A stretch of 64,000 bases of DNA. Source: Acidobacteriota bacterium (GTDB lineage: Bacteria; Acidobacteriota; Vicinamibacteria; Vicinamibacterales; 2-12-FULL-66-21). Position numbers and translations under genes: made by a program. The notes beneath the pieces were generated by a model. The model was not told the DNA's origin and did not search any database. It worked only from the letters and a program-made list of their open reading frames with translations. The stretch lies in contig QHWT01000055.1 of NCBI GenBank assembly GCA_003222675.1, positions 230,619 through 294,618 of the forward strand, in the 5' to 3' direction. Below, in pieces: positions 1 to 8,876 of the stretch; the stretch's first letter is position 1; every line of letters begins with the position of its first letter.

Positions 1-2268
1 CTCGAGCGCGGAGTGCTGATTGCCGAGCCGCCCAACCTCTGGCTAATGCGCGATACCGATGGCGACCTGCGCGCCGATGTGAAAGACCTCGTCACGAATC
101 AGTTCGGACGCCGGGGAGGCGATCCTCAGAACGCGGGGAACGGATTCCCGTGGTCGCTCGATAACTGGATGCACACGGCCGGCGAAACCGACCTCGAGCT
201 GCGCCTGAAGAACGGAAAGTTCGAATTTCAGAAGACGCTCGAGCGAGGCGAGTGGGGCGTGACAGAGGACGATGCTGGACGGATTTACCGGAATACGAAC
301 GAATCGGCGCTGCACGTGGACCTGGTTCAGACGGCCTACTTTGCACGCAATCCAAACCTGCTGCGCACGCGCGGCAGCTACGAGCGTCTCGCGGACGACA
401 ATCCCGAGCTGAATACCGTCTGGCCCGTGCGCCCGAATCCCGGCACCAACCGCGCGTACCAGATGGGCATCGATCGTCCGGACGGATCGCTCGAGAAGTT
501 CACGTCGGTGTGCGCACCGGTGGTCTATCGTGGCGATCGGCTGCCGGCAGATCTCTATGGCAGCGTGTTCGTCGCCGAGCCTGCGGCGAACCTGGTCAGC
601 CGAATCGTTCTCGATGACAGCGGCGGAACCCTCAGCGCCCGGAAGGCATACGATCGCGGAGAATTTCTCGCGTCGACTGACGAGCGTTTCCGTCCCGTCT
701 ACATCTCCAACGCTCCCGACGGCACGCTCTACATTGCAGACATGTATCGCGGAATCATCGAGCACCGCATCTCCATCACCACGTACCTGCGCGACCAGAT
801 CCTCGGCCGCAAGCTCGATCGACCGACGGGTATGGGACGCATCTATCGCGTGATGCACGAGGCGACCGTGCGCGACACAACGCGCGGTCCGACAAGCGGA
901 TCGCCGGATGAACTCGTGGCGATGCTGTCGCATCCGAATGGCTGGCGGCGCGACGCGGCACAGCGCCTGATCGTCGAGCGCGGTCACAAGTCTGCCGCAC
1001 CTGCCCTGGTGAAACTCGCCCGGGAGGCACGCGATTGGCGCGCACGGCTGCGCGCGTTGTGGACGCTCGATGGACTGGACGCGATCGACCCCGCACTGGT
1101 GATCGCGGCGCTGGACGATCGGTCGCGGTACGTGCGGAACTCCGCTGTCCGTCTGGCGGAGCGATGGCTGAGTGACGGCAACCACGACATCACCGGCGCG
1201 CTGTTGAAAAGGATCGACGACCCTGACGTTGCCGTTCGCCGTCAGGTTGCCGCATCTCTTGGATCGATGGCGCCCGGCGAGCGCGAAGCGGCCGTCACAT
1301 CACTGCTCGAGCGCCACGGTGACGATGCGATCACGATGGATGCGGCACTCAGCAGCCTGCACGGCAGCGAGGCGGTTGTTCTTCAGAAGTTCGCGCAGGC
1401 CGGCAGCGAATCGACGCCGCAGCGCGACGCAGCCGTCACGATGCTTGCGGCAACGATCGTGCGGAGCGCAGACGACACCGCGGCTCAGGACTTGTTTGCA
1501 TCGATCGCAGATGCGAGTCGTCCGCTGTGGGTGCGTTCCGCACTGTTGCGCGGAGCGGAGGCAGCGCTCCTCGGCGCCGCCATGCCCGGCGCGAGACGTG
1601 CGGGGCGGTCCGAACCCGTGCTTGCCAGTCTGCCGTGTCCGACCTGTCCCGGCGGCCGCGCGGGGCCCGGCGGCGCGTATGCGTTTCAGCGGCCCGGCGA
1701 TCCCACGAACGTCGAGCGCACGAGCCGCCGCGGACCGTCACTGCGGCTGAATCGCGAACCCGCCGCGCTCACCAGGTTGTCGTCGTCAACAGACGATCTG
1801 GCTGCGCGGACTTCGACGCTGCTGACGCACGTGTCATGGCCCGGAAAACCCGGCGAGAAGATCGTTGCCGCATTGAGCGCGGAAGAACAGCAGCGTTTCG
1901 ACGCAGGCCGTGAAGTCTACAAGAACATCTGCCAGGCCTGCCATCAGCCCGACGGCCGCGGACAGGAGAAGCTCGCGCCGAGCCTGATTGCCTCGCCGCT
2001 GGCGCTGGCCAATGCCGAGATTCCCGCGCGCATTCTGCTGAACGGGAAAGAGGGATCCATTGGTCTGATGCCGCCGATCGGCTCGGCGTTGAACGACGAT
2101 CAGATCGCCGCCGTGCTGACGTACGTTCGGCGCGAGTGGGGCAACGACGCGGCACCCGTCGATCCCGCGCTCATCAAGAACATTCGAGCCCTCACAGCCA
2201 GCCGCACCAGGCCATGGACCACTGATGAACTGAATGGGCTGATCGCGTCGGGGCGCGGTGGAAGATGA
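1..2268 (+). CDS. PVC-type haem-binding membrane-bound dehydrogenase (5' partial)
   Basis: The reading frame is open to the first base, so the gene begins outside the window; an internal GTG at 13 is only the first start codon seen. The N-terminal part (to about residue 285) has the DUF7133/beta-propeller look of 'membrane-bound dehydrogenase' proteins, with AEPPNLWLMRDTDGD and YIADMYRGIIEHR. A HEAT-like helical stretch follows (about 295-540), then a GC-rich low-complexity linker. The C-terminus is a monohaem cytochrome c with CQACH near residue 640 and a distal LMPP motif. Such proteins are exported redox enzymes common in Planctomycetes and Acidobacteria and often sit with sugar-degradation genes, as here. 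The physiological substrate cannot be read from the sequence. The linker around 1560-1790 (MPGARRAG, CPTCPGG) is unlike the rest and may be a lineage-specific insertion. Confidence 0.85.
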   Translation, partial: LERGVLIAEPPNLWLMRDTDGDLRADVKDLVTNQFGRRGGDPQNAGNGFPWSLDNWMHTAGETDLELRLKNGKFEFQKTLERGEWGVTEDDAGRIYRNTNESALHVDLVQTAYFARNPNLLRTRGSYERLADDNPELNTVWPVRPNPGTNRAYQMGIDRPDGSLEKFTSVCAPVVYRGDRLPADLYGSVFVAEPAANLVSRIVLDDSGGTLSARKAYDRGEFLASTDERFRPVYISNAPDGTLYIADMYRGIIEHRISITTYLRDQILGRKLDRPTGMGRIYRVMHEATVRDTTRGPTSGSPDELVAMLSHPNGWRRDAAQRLIVERGHKSAAPALVKLAREARDWRARLRALWTLDGLDAIDPALVIAALDDRSRYVRNSAVRLAERWLSDGNHDITGALLKRIDDPDVAVRRQVAASLGSMAPGEREAAVTSLLERHGDDAITMDAALSSLHGSEAVVLQKFAQAGSESTPQRDAAVTMLAATIVRSADDTAAQDLFASIADASRPLWVRSALLRGAEAALLGAAMPGARRAGRSEPVLASLPCPTCPGGRAGPGGAYAFQRPGDPTNVERTSRRGPSLRLNREPAALTRLSSSTDDLAARTSTLLTHVSWPGKPGEKIVAALSAEEQQRFDAGREVYKNICQACHQPDGRGQEKLAPSLIASPLALANAEIPARILLNGKEGSIGLMPPIGSALNDDQIAAVLTYVRREWGNDAAPVDPALIKNIRALTASRTRPWTTDELNGLIASGRGGR

Positions 2269-2285
2269 GGACGGCCTCAGCTTTT

Positions 2286-2387
2286 TCAATCGAAGGACTC
2301 AAAGGAGGACCGAAGGGTCGAAGGAACTTCTAAAAAATTTACGAGGATCCTTCGACTCCTTCGCTTCCCGTCGAGTCCTTCGATTGA
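2286..2387. terminator. Large inverted-repeat hairpin between convergent genes
   Basis: The arms TCAATCGAAGGACTC (2286-2300) and GAGTCCTTCGATTGA (2373-2387) are perfect 15-bp inverted copies. Inside them a second pair, TCGAAGGA and TCCTTCGA, can also form. The right arm ends one base before the TGA codon of the minus-strand receptor gene, and the left arm lies 18 bases after the plus-strand stop. The body is built from variants of the word CGAAGGA. It is well placed as a bidirectional terminator, although there is no clean U-tract. Confidence 0.6.
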
Positions 2388-5300
2388 TCAGAACGTCACT
2401 CGGGCGCCGAACTGCATGCGGCGCGGACCGACGCGCGTGCCGGTAATCCGTCCGAAGCTCGGACTGCTCACATTCAGATTGGCCGATCCGAACTGCGTGT
2501 GGTTCCACGTATTGAATGTTTCCCAGCGCACCTGCAGGTTCGCGCGACCCGGCACGCGGAAGTTCTTGTACAGACCAACGTCCCAGTTGTCGATTCCCGG
2601 CTGCTGAATGCTGTTGCGTCCCGCGTCTCCCTGCACGCGAATGCGATTGCCCTGCGCGTCGCGCGGGAAATCGAACGCCGCGCTATTCAAATAGTGGTCG
2701 GGCAGTTGACGTCCTTCCGCGGGGTCGCCAACGACATTCGGACGCGACTGCGTGAAAGCGCCGATGAACAGCCAGTCAGTGCCGAGCGTGGGCGTCTGAA
2801 ACTGACCTTGCGCGAACGTGGCGATACCGCTCACCTGCCATCCGCCGAGCACCGCGTCGACGCCGGCGGGCATCTTTTGCAGCAGCGCGCGCCCGCGGCC
2901 CACCGGCAGCTCGTAAACCCAGCTTGCGACGAACCGGTGAGGCACGTCGAACGTGCTGTGCCCCTTGTCCCACGTCTTGAAATCCGCGGACAGCGCCGAG
3001 AACTCGTCGGTCGCGCCCAGGTCGAGGCTGCGCTGCCACGTATAGGATCCGAGGAACCAGAGGCCTTGCGACCACCGTTTCTCGACCTTCGCCGTCAACG
3101 CGTTGTAGCTCGACCACCCTCCGTTGTACGTCATCAGAATGAACCCGAACTGCGGGTACGGCACGCGCTGCACGATCGGAGTCGTGCCCGTCGGATCGAG
3201 ACGCGCGATATTGAAGTTGCGGCGCTGCGGCAGCTTGCGGCCGGTGCTGCCGGTGTATTCGACTTCGACCAGATAATGTGACGCGAGACTCTTCTGGCCG
3301 CCCAGGCTCCACTGCGTCAGGTACGGCGTGCGATTGCGGCGGTCGAACGTGAACGGGTTGACGTTCGGCGAGTCGGTGAACGACGGCAGCATGTCGCGCA
3401 TGAAGAGATTTGGCGTCTGCGGGTTTCCCTCGATCGTCTGCGCCTGGAAAAACGGAGGGCCGATGCCCTTGAACTGTTCCTCGTTGAAGTTGTCGGTCGA
3501 ATAGTAGATGCCCGCGCCGCCGCGAACGACGAAGTCCTGGAGGACGGGCGGCCTCCATGTGAACCCGAGCCGCGGCGCGAAGTTGTTCCAGTCCGGATCG
3601 ACGATATCGGGCCGGACACCTTGTCCGGCCAGCAGGATCTCCGCGCGCTCGGGCGCGAAGACCAGGCTCTTGTTGTCGCGTTCCACCGGGGAGCGCGCGA
3701 ATTCATATCGCAGCCCGTAGTTCAGTGTGAAATTGGGAACGAGACGCCAGTCATCCTGCACGTACCCCGCCGAGTACGTCGTACGAAGGTTCTGAATCGA
3801 ATCGCCGATCGCGCCAGCCGCGCGCGAGGGGATGCCGAGCAGAAAATCGGCGAGGCCGATGCCGTTCGCCTGAAGACCGGTGTACCGGCCATCGAACGTG
3901 AACGTCGGGTTGCCGCTGAAGTTCGTGATCTGGAAGTAGTGTTGACGGCTGATCTGGAATCCCGTGCGGATGTTGTGACGTCCCTTGACGAAGCTGAGAT
4001 TGTCCGTGAACTGCAGGTTCTCGTCGAGCGCGCCGATTGCCTGCGAAATTGACCCGATGCCGCCGAAGCCGGCCATGTTGAACGAGGGAATGCCAAACAT
4101 GATCGCCTGATCGGTGGTGTTTCTCAGGTGGAAGACCTCGCGCGCGAAATCGGGCCCGTAAGAGGTCTCGGACAACCGGTAGGTCTTGCTCCGGTTGTAG
4201 CCGAACCGGAACTCGTTCAGCAGCCGCGGCGTGAACACGTGCGTTTCTGTGACGGTGACGAGACGGTTGCTGAGCGGGAAACCTTCGCCGCCGAAGGGGC
4301 GCAGCACCTTCACATCGCGCGCTTCATCGGATGACGAGAATGTGCCGTACATCTGGTCGCGCGACCCGACGACGTGATCGACGCGCGCGTTGTACTGATC
4401 GAAGTTGTTGACGGTCGGCGGTGCAGCGATGGCGTTGAACCCGGGAAACGTCGCGGTGCCGACCGCGACCTGCACGTTGGGCGTCACCGTGTACTGTGTC
4501 GACAGCTGCGTCGTGGGATCCAGTCGTCCCGACGGAATCACGTTGCCTGGAAACGGCAGACCGGTAGCGGGGTCAATCACGTCCACACATTTTTTTGACG
4601 TCGGGTTCGTCTGGCAAATCGGCGAGCTGGTAGGGAATAGCCCGGTGCCGGCGCTGTCGTCCGCCAGGTTGCCTTTCAGCTGCGCCGCCGACGGATACAG
4701 GCCGGTGGCGCTCGACGAGACGCGCTGCCGGAACCCCTCATAGTTGAAGAACCAGAACGTCCGGTTGCGCCCGTTGTACAGCGACGGCAGCATCAACGGG
4801 CCGCCAATCGCCGTCCCGAAGTTGTTCTGGCGGAACGGCGGCTTGGGGCGGTTCGTGGCATTGAGGAAAAAGTCGTTCGCATCGAACCGCGCGTCGCGAT
4901 TGAACTCGAATGTGCTGCCGTGCCACTGGTTCGTTCCGGACTTCAGCGTCGTGTTGATGATGGCCGCGCTGCGCCCGAACTCGGCGCCGAACGTCGATCG
5001 CTGGATCTTGAATTCCTGGATGGCATCCACGCTCGGGCGGATGCCTGCGTTCCCGAAGCGCGCGTTCCGCGTCTCGATGCCGTTCACCAGGAAGCTGTTG
5101 TTCGACTCGCGTCCTCCCGCAATCGACAGCGTGGTATCGCCACGGCCCGTCCATGTGGACGCCGGCGACACACCGATGCCGAGGGGAACGGCGCCAGCGG
5201 AGAGCTGCGCCAGCTGGATGAAGTTGCGTCCGTTGAGCGGCAGCTCGACGATCGCCTTGCTGTCCATTACCTGGCCGATCGCCGCACTTTCGGCATTGAG

Positions 5301-5717
5301 CAGTGTTGCCGCCGCTGCCGAGACGGTGACGGTTTCCGTAACCGTCACCAGGAGCTTCACGTCGACGCGCGCGCGCTGTCCTACCTGAATGCGGATGTCG
5401 TTCACGATCGTGTCTCTGAACCCGCCCGCGTCGACCTTCAATTTATAGAGTCCCGGCTTCAGCTGGCCGAAGAGATACATGCCTTGTCCGTCGCTGACCG
5501 CTTCGTACGTGACACCCGTGTCCACATCCGTCAGCACCATGGCTGCGCCCGGCACGATCAGGTCGCTGTTGTCCACGACGCGCACGACGAGGTCGCCGGA
5601 GATGATTTGAGCGTGCGCGGACGGATCCGGCGCAAGCACGAACAGCACGATCCCGGCGAGAAGGGACGGAAGCATACACACGCGAAAACCCCGAGGACTG
5701 GAGGATTGGTTCAGCAT
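2388..5717 (-). CDS. TonB-dependent receptor, Oar-like, with carboxypeptidase-regulatory domain
   Basis: About 1109 residues. I start at ATG 5717 because GGGAGG lies six bases upstream and a signal peptide follows (LLAGIVLFVLAP, cleavage after AHAQ); the frame stays open upstream but that part overlaps the GH127 gene. After the signal come a carboxypeptidase-regulatory Ig-like domain (about 40-130), a TonB plug with LPLNGRNFIQLAQL (about 165), and a long beta-barrel ending in an aromatic residue (GARVTF), as expected of an outer-membrane protein. Oar-like receptors of Acidobacteria take up oligosaccharides or other large substrates. The gene starts 22 bp after the GH127 stop, so the two are probably one transcript and the ligand may be an arabinose-containing glycan; this is inferred from position only. 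Confidence 0.88.
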   Translation of the reverse strand: MLNQSSSPRGFRVCMLPSLLAGIVLFVLAPDPSAHAQIISGDLVVRVVDNSDLIVPGAAMVLTDVDTGVTYEAVSDGQGMYLFGQLKPGLYKLKVDAGGFRDTIVNDIRIQVGQRARVDVKLLVTVTETVTVSAAAATLLNAESAAIGQVMDSKAIVELPLNGRNFIQLAQLSAGAVPLGIGVSPASTWTGRGDTTLSIAGGRESNNSFLVNGIETRNARFGNAGIRPSVDAIQEFKIQRSTFGAEFGRSAAIINTTLKSGTNQWHGSTFEFNRDARFDANDFFLNATNRPKPPFRQNNFGTAIGGPLMLPSLYNGRNRTFWFFNYEGFRQRVSSSATGLYPSAAQLKGNLADDSAGTGLFPTSSPICQTNPTSKKCVDVIDPATGLPFPGNVIPSGRLDPTTQLSTQYTVTPNVQVAVGTATFPGFNAIAAPPTVNNFDQYNARVDHVVGSRDQMYGTFSSSDEARDVKVLRPFGGEGFPLSNRLVTVTETHVFTPRLLNEFRFGYNRSKTYRLSETSYGPDFAREVFHLRNTTDQAIMFGIPSFNMAGFGGIGSISQAIGALDENLQFTDNLSFVKGRHNIRTGFQISRQHYFQITNFSGNPTFTFDGRYTGLQANGIGLADFLLGIPSRAAGAIGDSIQNLRTTYSAGYVQDDWRLVPNFTLNYGLRYEFARSPVERDNKSLVFAPERAEILLAGQGVRPDIVDPDWNNFAPRLGFTWRPPVLQDFVVRGGAGIYYSTDNFNEEQFKGIGPPFFQAQTIEGNPQTPNLFMRDMLPSFTDSPNVNPFTFDRRNRTPYLTQWSLGGQKSLASHYLVEVEYTGSTGRKLPQRRNFNIARLDPTGTTPIVQRVPYPQFGFILMTYNGGWSSYNALTAKVEKRWSQGLWFLGSYTWQRSLDLGATDEFSALSADFKTWDKGHSTFDVPHRFVASWVYELPVGRGRALLQKMPAGVDAVLGGWQVSGIATFAQGQFQTPTLGTDWLFIGAFTQSRPNVVGDPAEGRQLPDHYLNSAAFDFPRDAQGNRIRVQGDAGRNSIQQPGIDNWDVGLYKNFRVPGRANLQVRWETFNTWNHTQFGSANLNVSSPSFGRITGTRVGPRRMQFGARVTF

Positions 5718-5739
5718 AATGGCCTCCCACTGCGCCATG

Positions 5740-7749
5740 TCAGCGTGACTGCACCTTCGGGAATTCCGTGATGCGGATGTTCGTGCATCCGTACGGAATG
5801 AGCGTAACGTTCTCGACCGGCTGATCAGAAACGGGCCGGGCGCGATCTGACCAGGCAATGTCTGCTGGCGACAGCTCGCCTGCCCAGCCTTGCACCAGCT
5901 TCCACGCCGGAATGCGCTGCGCGCGCGCCGTGCCCACGATGCCGGCGCCATCAGGTGAAAATGGCCTGGCGCCGATCGGGCGTTCTTCGAATGACACAGA
6001 ATCTTCGGGGCGGCGCCGGTCCACGATGAGACCGTAGTTCCACGGCGTGGTGGGCCGAATCTCGAAATCCGCGTGCGGCAATTCACGATGCGGCTTGTCG
6101 AGATTGACGCGCGTCCATTCCTCGCCGATCTTCAACGCGTACACGAGCGGGCCGCGCTCAACCGCGGCCGCCTCGTTGTAACGCGTGGTGATTGTCGCGT
6201 GCATTGGAAGGCGCAGCGTCAATTCGGTCCGTCCGATCCACTCGCGATCGATCCGGTGAAAGGTTCCGCGCGTCATCGGCTGCTCGTGTTCGGATCCCAC
6301 GCGGACCTTAGCGCCCTCCGCCCACGCGGGCACGCGCAGCAGCAGCGGGAAGCGCACGGAACGCGAAGGTGCGATGACGAGCGTGACCGTATCTCTGAAT
6401 GGATAATCCGTGTCGACCTGCACGCTCACGGGCACGTCGCGGAGTCGGGTCTCGACGCGGCACGGCGCCCACGACGCGGCGACGAGTCCCTCGTCCGCCG
6501 TTTTCATCCACAGGTGCGCCACGAATTTCGGCCAGCCCTGATGCATGTTCGACGTGCAGCAGCCATAGTTCGGCTCGAGGCCGAACAGATTCGACTCCGG
6601 CCCATTCGTCGTCCACCCGTGCTCGGGATTGATTGTGCACTGCACCTGGTTGACCTGCTGATCGTACTGATGCGACCACATGTCGGGCGCGATCGCCGCC
6701 GGCAGCGCATTGAAGGCCACGCGCTCCAGTCGATCCGCACAACGCGGATCGCCGAAGACGGAGAACAGATGTTCGAGCGAGTACATGAACTCGACGACGG
6801 AACAGAGCTCGGTGCCCTGGAGCGGGTTTCTGCCGGCGAGGCACTCGTCACCGCTGAACATCCCCGTGACCTGGCCGTGGTGTCGATCGAGAAAGTCGAT
6901 CATTTCTGTGCTGAAGGCGCGATCCGCCGGGCGTCGATCGAGGCGCCAGCTCAGCGCGGACGCCTTCGTCGCCATCGCCGTATTGACCACGTGCTTGGTC
7001 CATTTCCACAACCCACGACGCGGCGTTGGAACGGCCAGATCCTCCGTCGTGAACAACGCCTGGAAGTCGATGCCCTGCGCGCGGAGCTTTCGCGCAAGAT
7101 CGAGGAGCCACGGCTCGCGCGTGCGCTCGTAGACGTGGAACACCGCCACGAGTCCCTCGTACCATCGGAACTTGCCCCACCCATAGAGCGGCGTTCGATC
7201 GAGACCGTCCAACAGCGCGCGAAGGCTCCGCTGAACCGCCGCGAGAACGCGCGCGTCGCCGGTCGCGTCGTGGTACTGCGCGAGCACCTTGTTCGCGAGC
7301 AGGATCGCCCAGAGGTCGTAGCGCTTCGTCACCGCGTCTTCGGGATACGGACCGTACCAGCCGTCAGCGCGCTGGTGAGTCACGATGAAATCGATGTCAC
7401 GCGAGATCCGCGTCTTCAGCGGCTCGTCGTCGATGAGCCACGCCAGCGGAATGACACCGTCGAGCCAGTACGGCGCGCGTTCCCATCCTTCGGCGGTTCC
7501 GCCGAACCACTGGCTCTGACCCACGTCAGGCCAGAATTCGTCGAGATGCCCGCTCAAGCCGTCCGCCTGAATTCGCAACTGGCGCTGCAGCCAGCCAGCC
7601 GGACGGATCGTTCCGAGAGGCAGCGGATGGAACATCGGGTCGCTCAGTGCTGAAGACTGCTCGGCCGATTGGCCGAGCGGCGCTCGGCCCGCGGCGGCGA
7701 CGCCGGCTGCGACACTGGCGAGAAAGCGACGGCGATCGATCGTGGTCAT
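5740..7749 (-). CDS. GH127 (DUF1680) beta-L-arabinofuranosidase-like protein, Tat-exported
   Basis: About 669 residues from ATG 7749, which places a twin-arginine-type signal (IDRRRFLASVAAG) at the N-terminus; the longer in-frame start lacks it. The family removes terminal beta-L-arabinofuranose with a zinc-held catalytic cysteine. The matching pieces are visible: TELCSV near residue 311 (Glu plus Cys) and NYGCCTSNMHQGW near 398 (the paired cysteines). The (alpha/alpha)6 barrel is followed by beta-sandwich segments. It is divergent from the DUF6807 gene across a 107-bp gap and precedes the TonB receptor by 22 bp. The gap contains TGTCAA at 7783-7788, a TTGACA -35 box on this strand, but no convincing -10. 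Specificity within GH127 is uncertain. Confidence 0.85.
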   Translation of the reverse strand: MTTIDRRRFLASVAAGVAAAGRAPLGQSAEQSSALSDPMFHPLPLGTIRPAGWLQRQLRIQADGLSGHLDEFWPDVGQSQWFGGTAEGWERAPYWLDGVIPLAWLIDDEPLKTRISRDIDFIVTHQRADGWYGPYPEDAVTKRYDLWAILLANKVLAQYHDATGDARVLAAVQRSLRALLDGLDRTPLYGWGKFRWYEGLVAVFHVYERTREPWLLDLARKLRAQGIDFQALFTTEDLAVPTPRRGLWKWTKHVVNTAMATKASALSWRLDRRPADRAFSTEMIDFLDRHHGQVTGMFSGDECLAGRNPLQGTELCSVVEFMYSLEHLFSVFGDPRCADRLERVAFNALPAAIAPDMWSHQYDQQVNQVQCTINPEHGWTTNGPESNLFGLEPNYGCCTSNMHQGWPKFVAHLWMKTADEGLVAASWAPCRVETRLRDVPVSVQVDTDYPFRDTVTLVIAPSRSVRFPLLLRVPAWAEGAKVRVGSEHEQPMTRGTFHRIDREWIGRTELTLRLPMHATITTRYNEAAAVERGPLVYALKIGEEWTRVNLDKPHRELPHADFEIRPTTPWNYGLIVDRRRPEDSVSFEERPIGARPFSPDGAGIVGTARAQRIPAWKLVQGWAGELSPADIAWSDRARPVSDQPVENVTLIPYGCTNIRITEFPKVQSR

Positions 7750-7856
7750 CTGTCGGGCCCCCGATGGGTGCGGGCTCAGCAGTGTCAAACTTCCAGCCCG
7801 GCCGCATCGCTCTCCGAATCGGTGATAATCCACGGCGATTATAGGGGGACAACGCG

Positions 7857-8876
7857 ATGACAGTCGTGCGCACGGTGAGTCAACTGATCCTGATCGGGCT
7901 TCTGGTGCCGAGGCTCAATGGCGCCACGGCTCCCGCGTCGGAACCGGTGAAGCTGACACAACACGGCAGCCAGATCGACGTCGCGATTGGCGACCGGCCG
8001 TTCACCACGTACTATTTCGACCCCGCGCAAGCCAAGCCCTACCTCCAGCCGCTTCGCGCCGCGACAGGCACCGTTGTCTCGCGAGGCTTTCCTGTCGGCA
8101 ACGATGTGCCGGCTGCGCACGTGAAGGATCGATCGCTCGAACCGCACCAGAGGGATTTGTACTTCGCGCACGGCGACATCAACGGCGTCAACTTCTGGGC
8201 CGAGGAGGCGTTCGGCCGCTTCTACGGACAGCAGTCGATGCCGTTCGGACGCACGACCTTCCGCAAGCTCGATGGCGTGAAGAGCGGCAACGATTCAGGC
8301 AGCGCGCGTGCGGAGTTCGCGCTGGAGGGTGCGGGCAAAGAGGTGATGGGCGCCGAAATTCAGGAGTACACCTTCTCGGGCGATCGCGCGACGCGACGCA
8401 TCGACTGCGTGTTCACGATTCGCGCCGATCACGGGCCGCTGACGATCAACGACACGAAGGAGGGGACGTTCGCCATTCGCGTCGCGCCGGAACTGAACTC
8501 GCCGCCAGGCGTCATGGTCAACTCGCGCGGCGGTACAGGCGAGCCGGAGATCTGGGGCAAGCAGGCTGAGTGGGTGGATTATTCCGGCACCATCGGCACG
8601 GAACAGGTCGGCATCGCGATTTTCGATAGCCCTCGGAATTTCCGTCATCCAACCACCTGGCACGCGCGCGGGTATGGCCTCTTCTCGGTGAACCCGTTCG
8701 GTCTGCGCGCATTCACCGACAATCCGAAGGCGGACGGAAGCCACCGAATCGAGCCGGACGGTTCGCTGACTTTGCGCTACCGCGTGCTCATTCATCCGGG
8801 AGACGCGAAACAGGCGAACCTCGCCGACGACTATCGTCGATACGCCGAAGAGGCGCGCGCGGGAGGCGGACGATGA
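7857..8876 (+). CDS. DUF6807 (PmoA-family) exported protein
   Basis: About 339 residues with a plausible signal peptide (SQLILIGLLVPRLNGATA). The hallmark of DUF6807 is a stretch near residues 85-115 reading HQRDLYFAHGDINGVNFW; most relatives have a PHHRGLWF-like version, so the second histidine is replaced here by glutamine. Later segments (GTEQVGIAIFDSPRNFRHP, HARGYGLFSVNPFG) also fit the family. Members are linked to sugar-degradation loci, but no reaction is established. The stop codon overlaps the next start as ATGA, so translation of the two is probably coupled. GGGGGA lies upstream of the ATG as a ribosome-binding site. Confidence 0.8.
   Translation: MTVVRTVSQLILIGLLVPRLNGATAPASEPVKLTQHGSQIDVAIGDRPFTTYYFDPAQAKPYLQPLRAATGTVVSRGFPVGNDVPAAHVKDRSLEPHQRDLYFAHGDINGVNFWAEEAFGRFYGQQSMPFGRTTFRKLDGVKSGNDSGSARAEFALEGAGKEVMGAEIQEYTFSGDRATRRIDCVFTIRADHGPLTINDTKEGTFAIRVAPELNSPPGVMVNSRGGTGEPEIWGKQAEWVDYSGTIGTEQVGIAIFDSPRNFRHPTTWHARGYGLFSVNPFGLRAFTDNPKADGSHRIEPDGSLTLRYRVLIHPGDAKQANLADDYRRYAEEARAGGGR

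Noticed and set aside
1560-1790. Zinc-binding CPTC motif in the first gene
   Set aside because: Only one CxxC pair in a Gly/Arg/Pro-rich linker; no second pair to make a zinc site.
6073-7653. 526-codon plus-strand ORF opposite the GH127 gene
   Set aside because: The translation is Arg/His-rich without a family pattern and lies fully antisense to a gene with clear catalytic motifs; long antisense frames are usual at this GC content.
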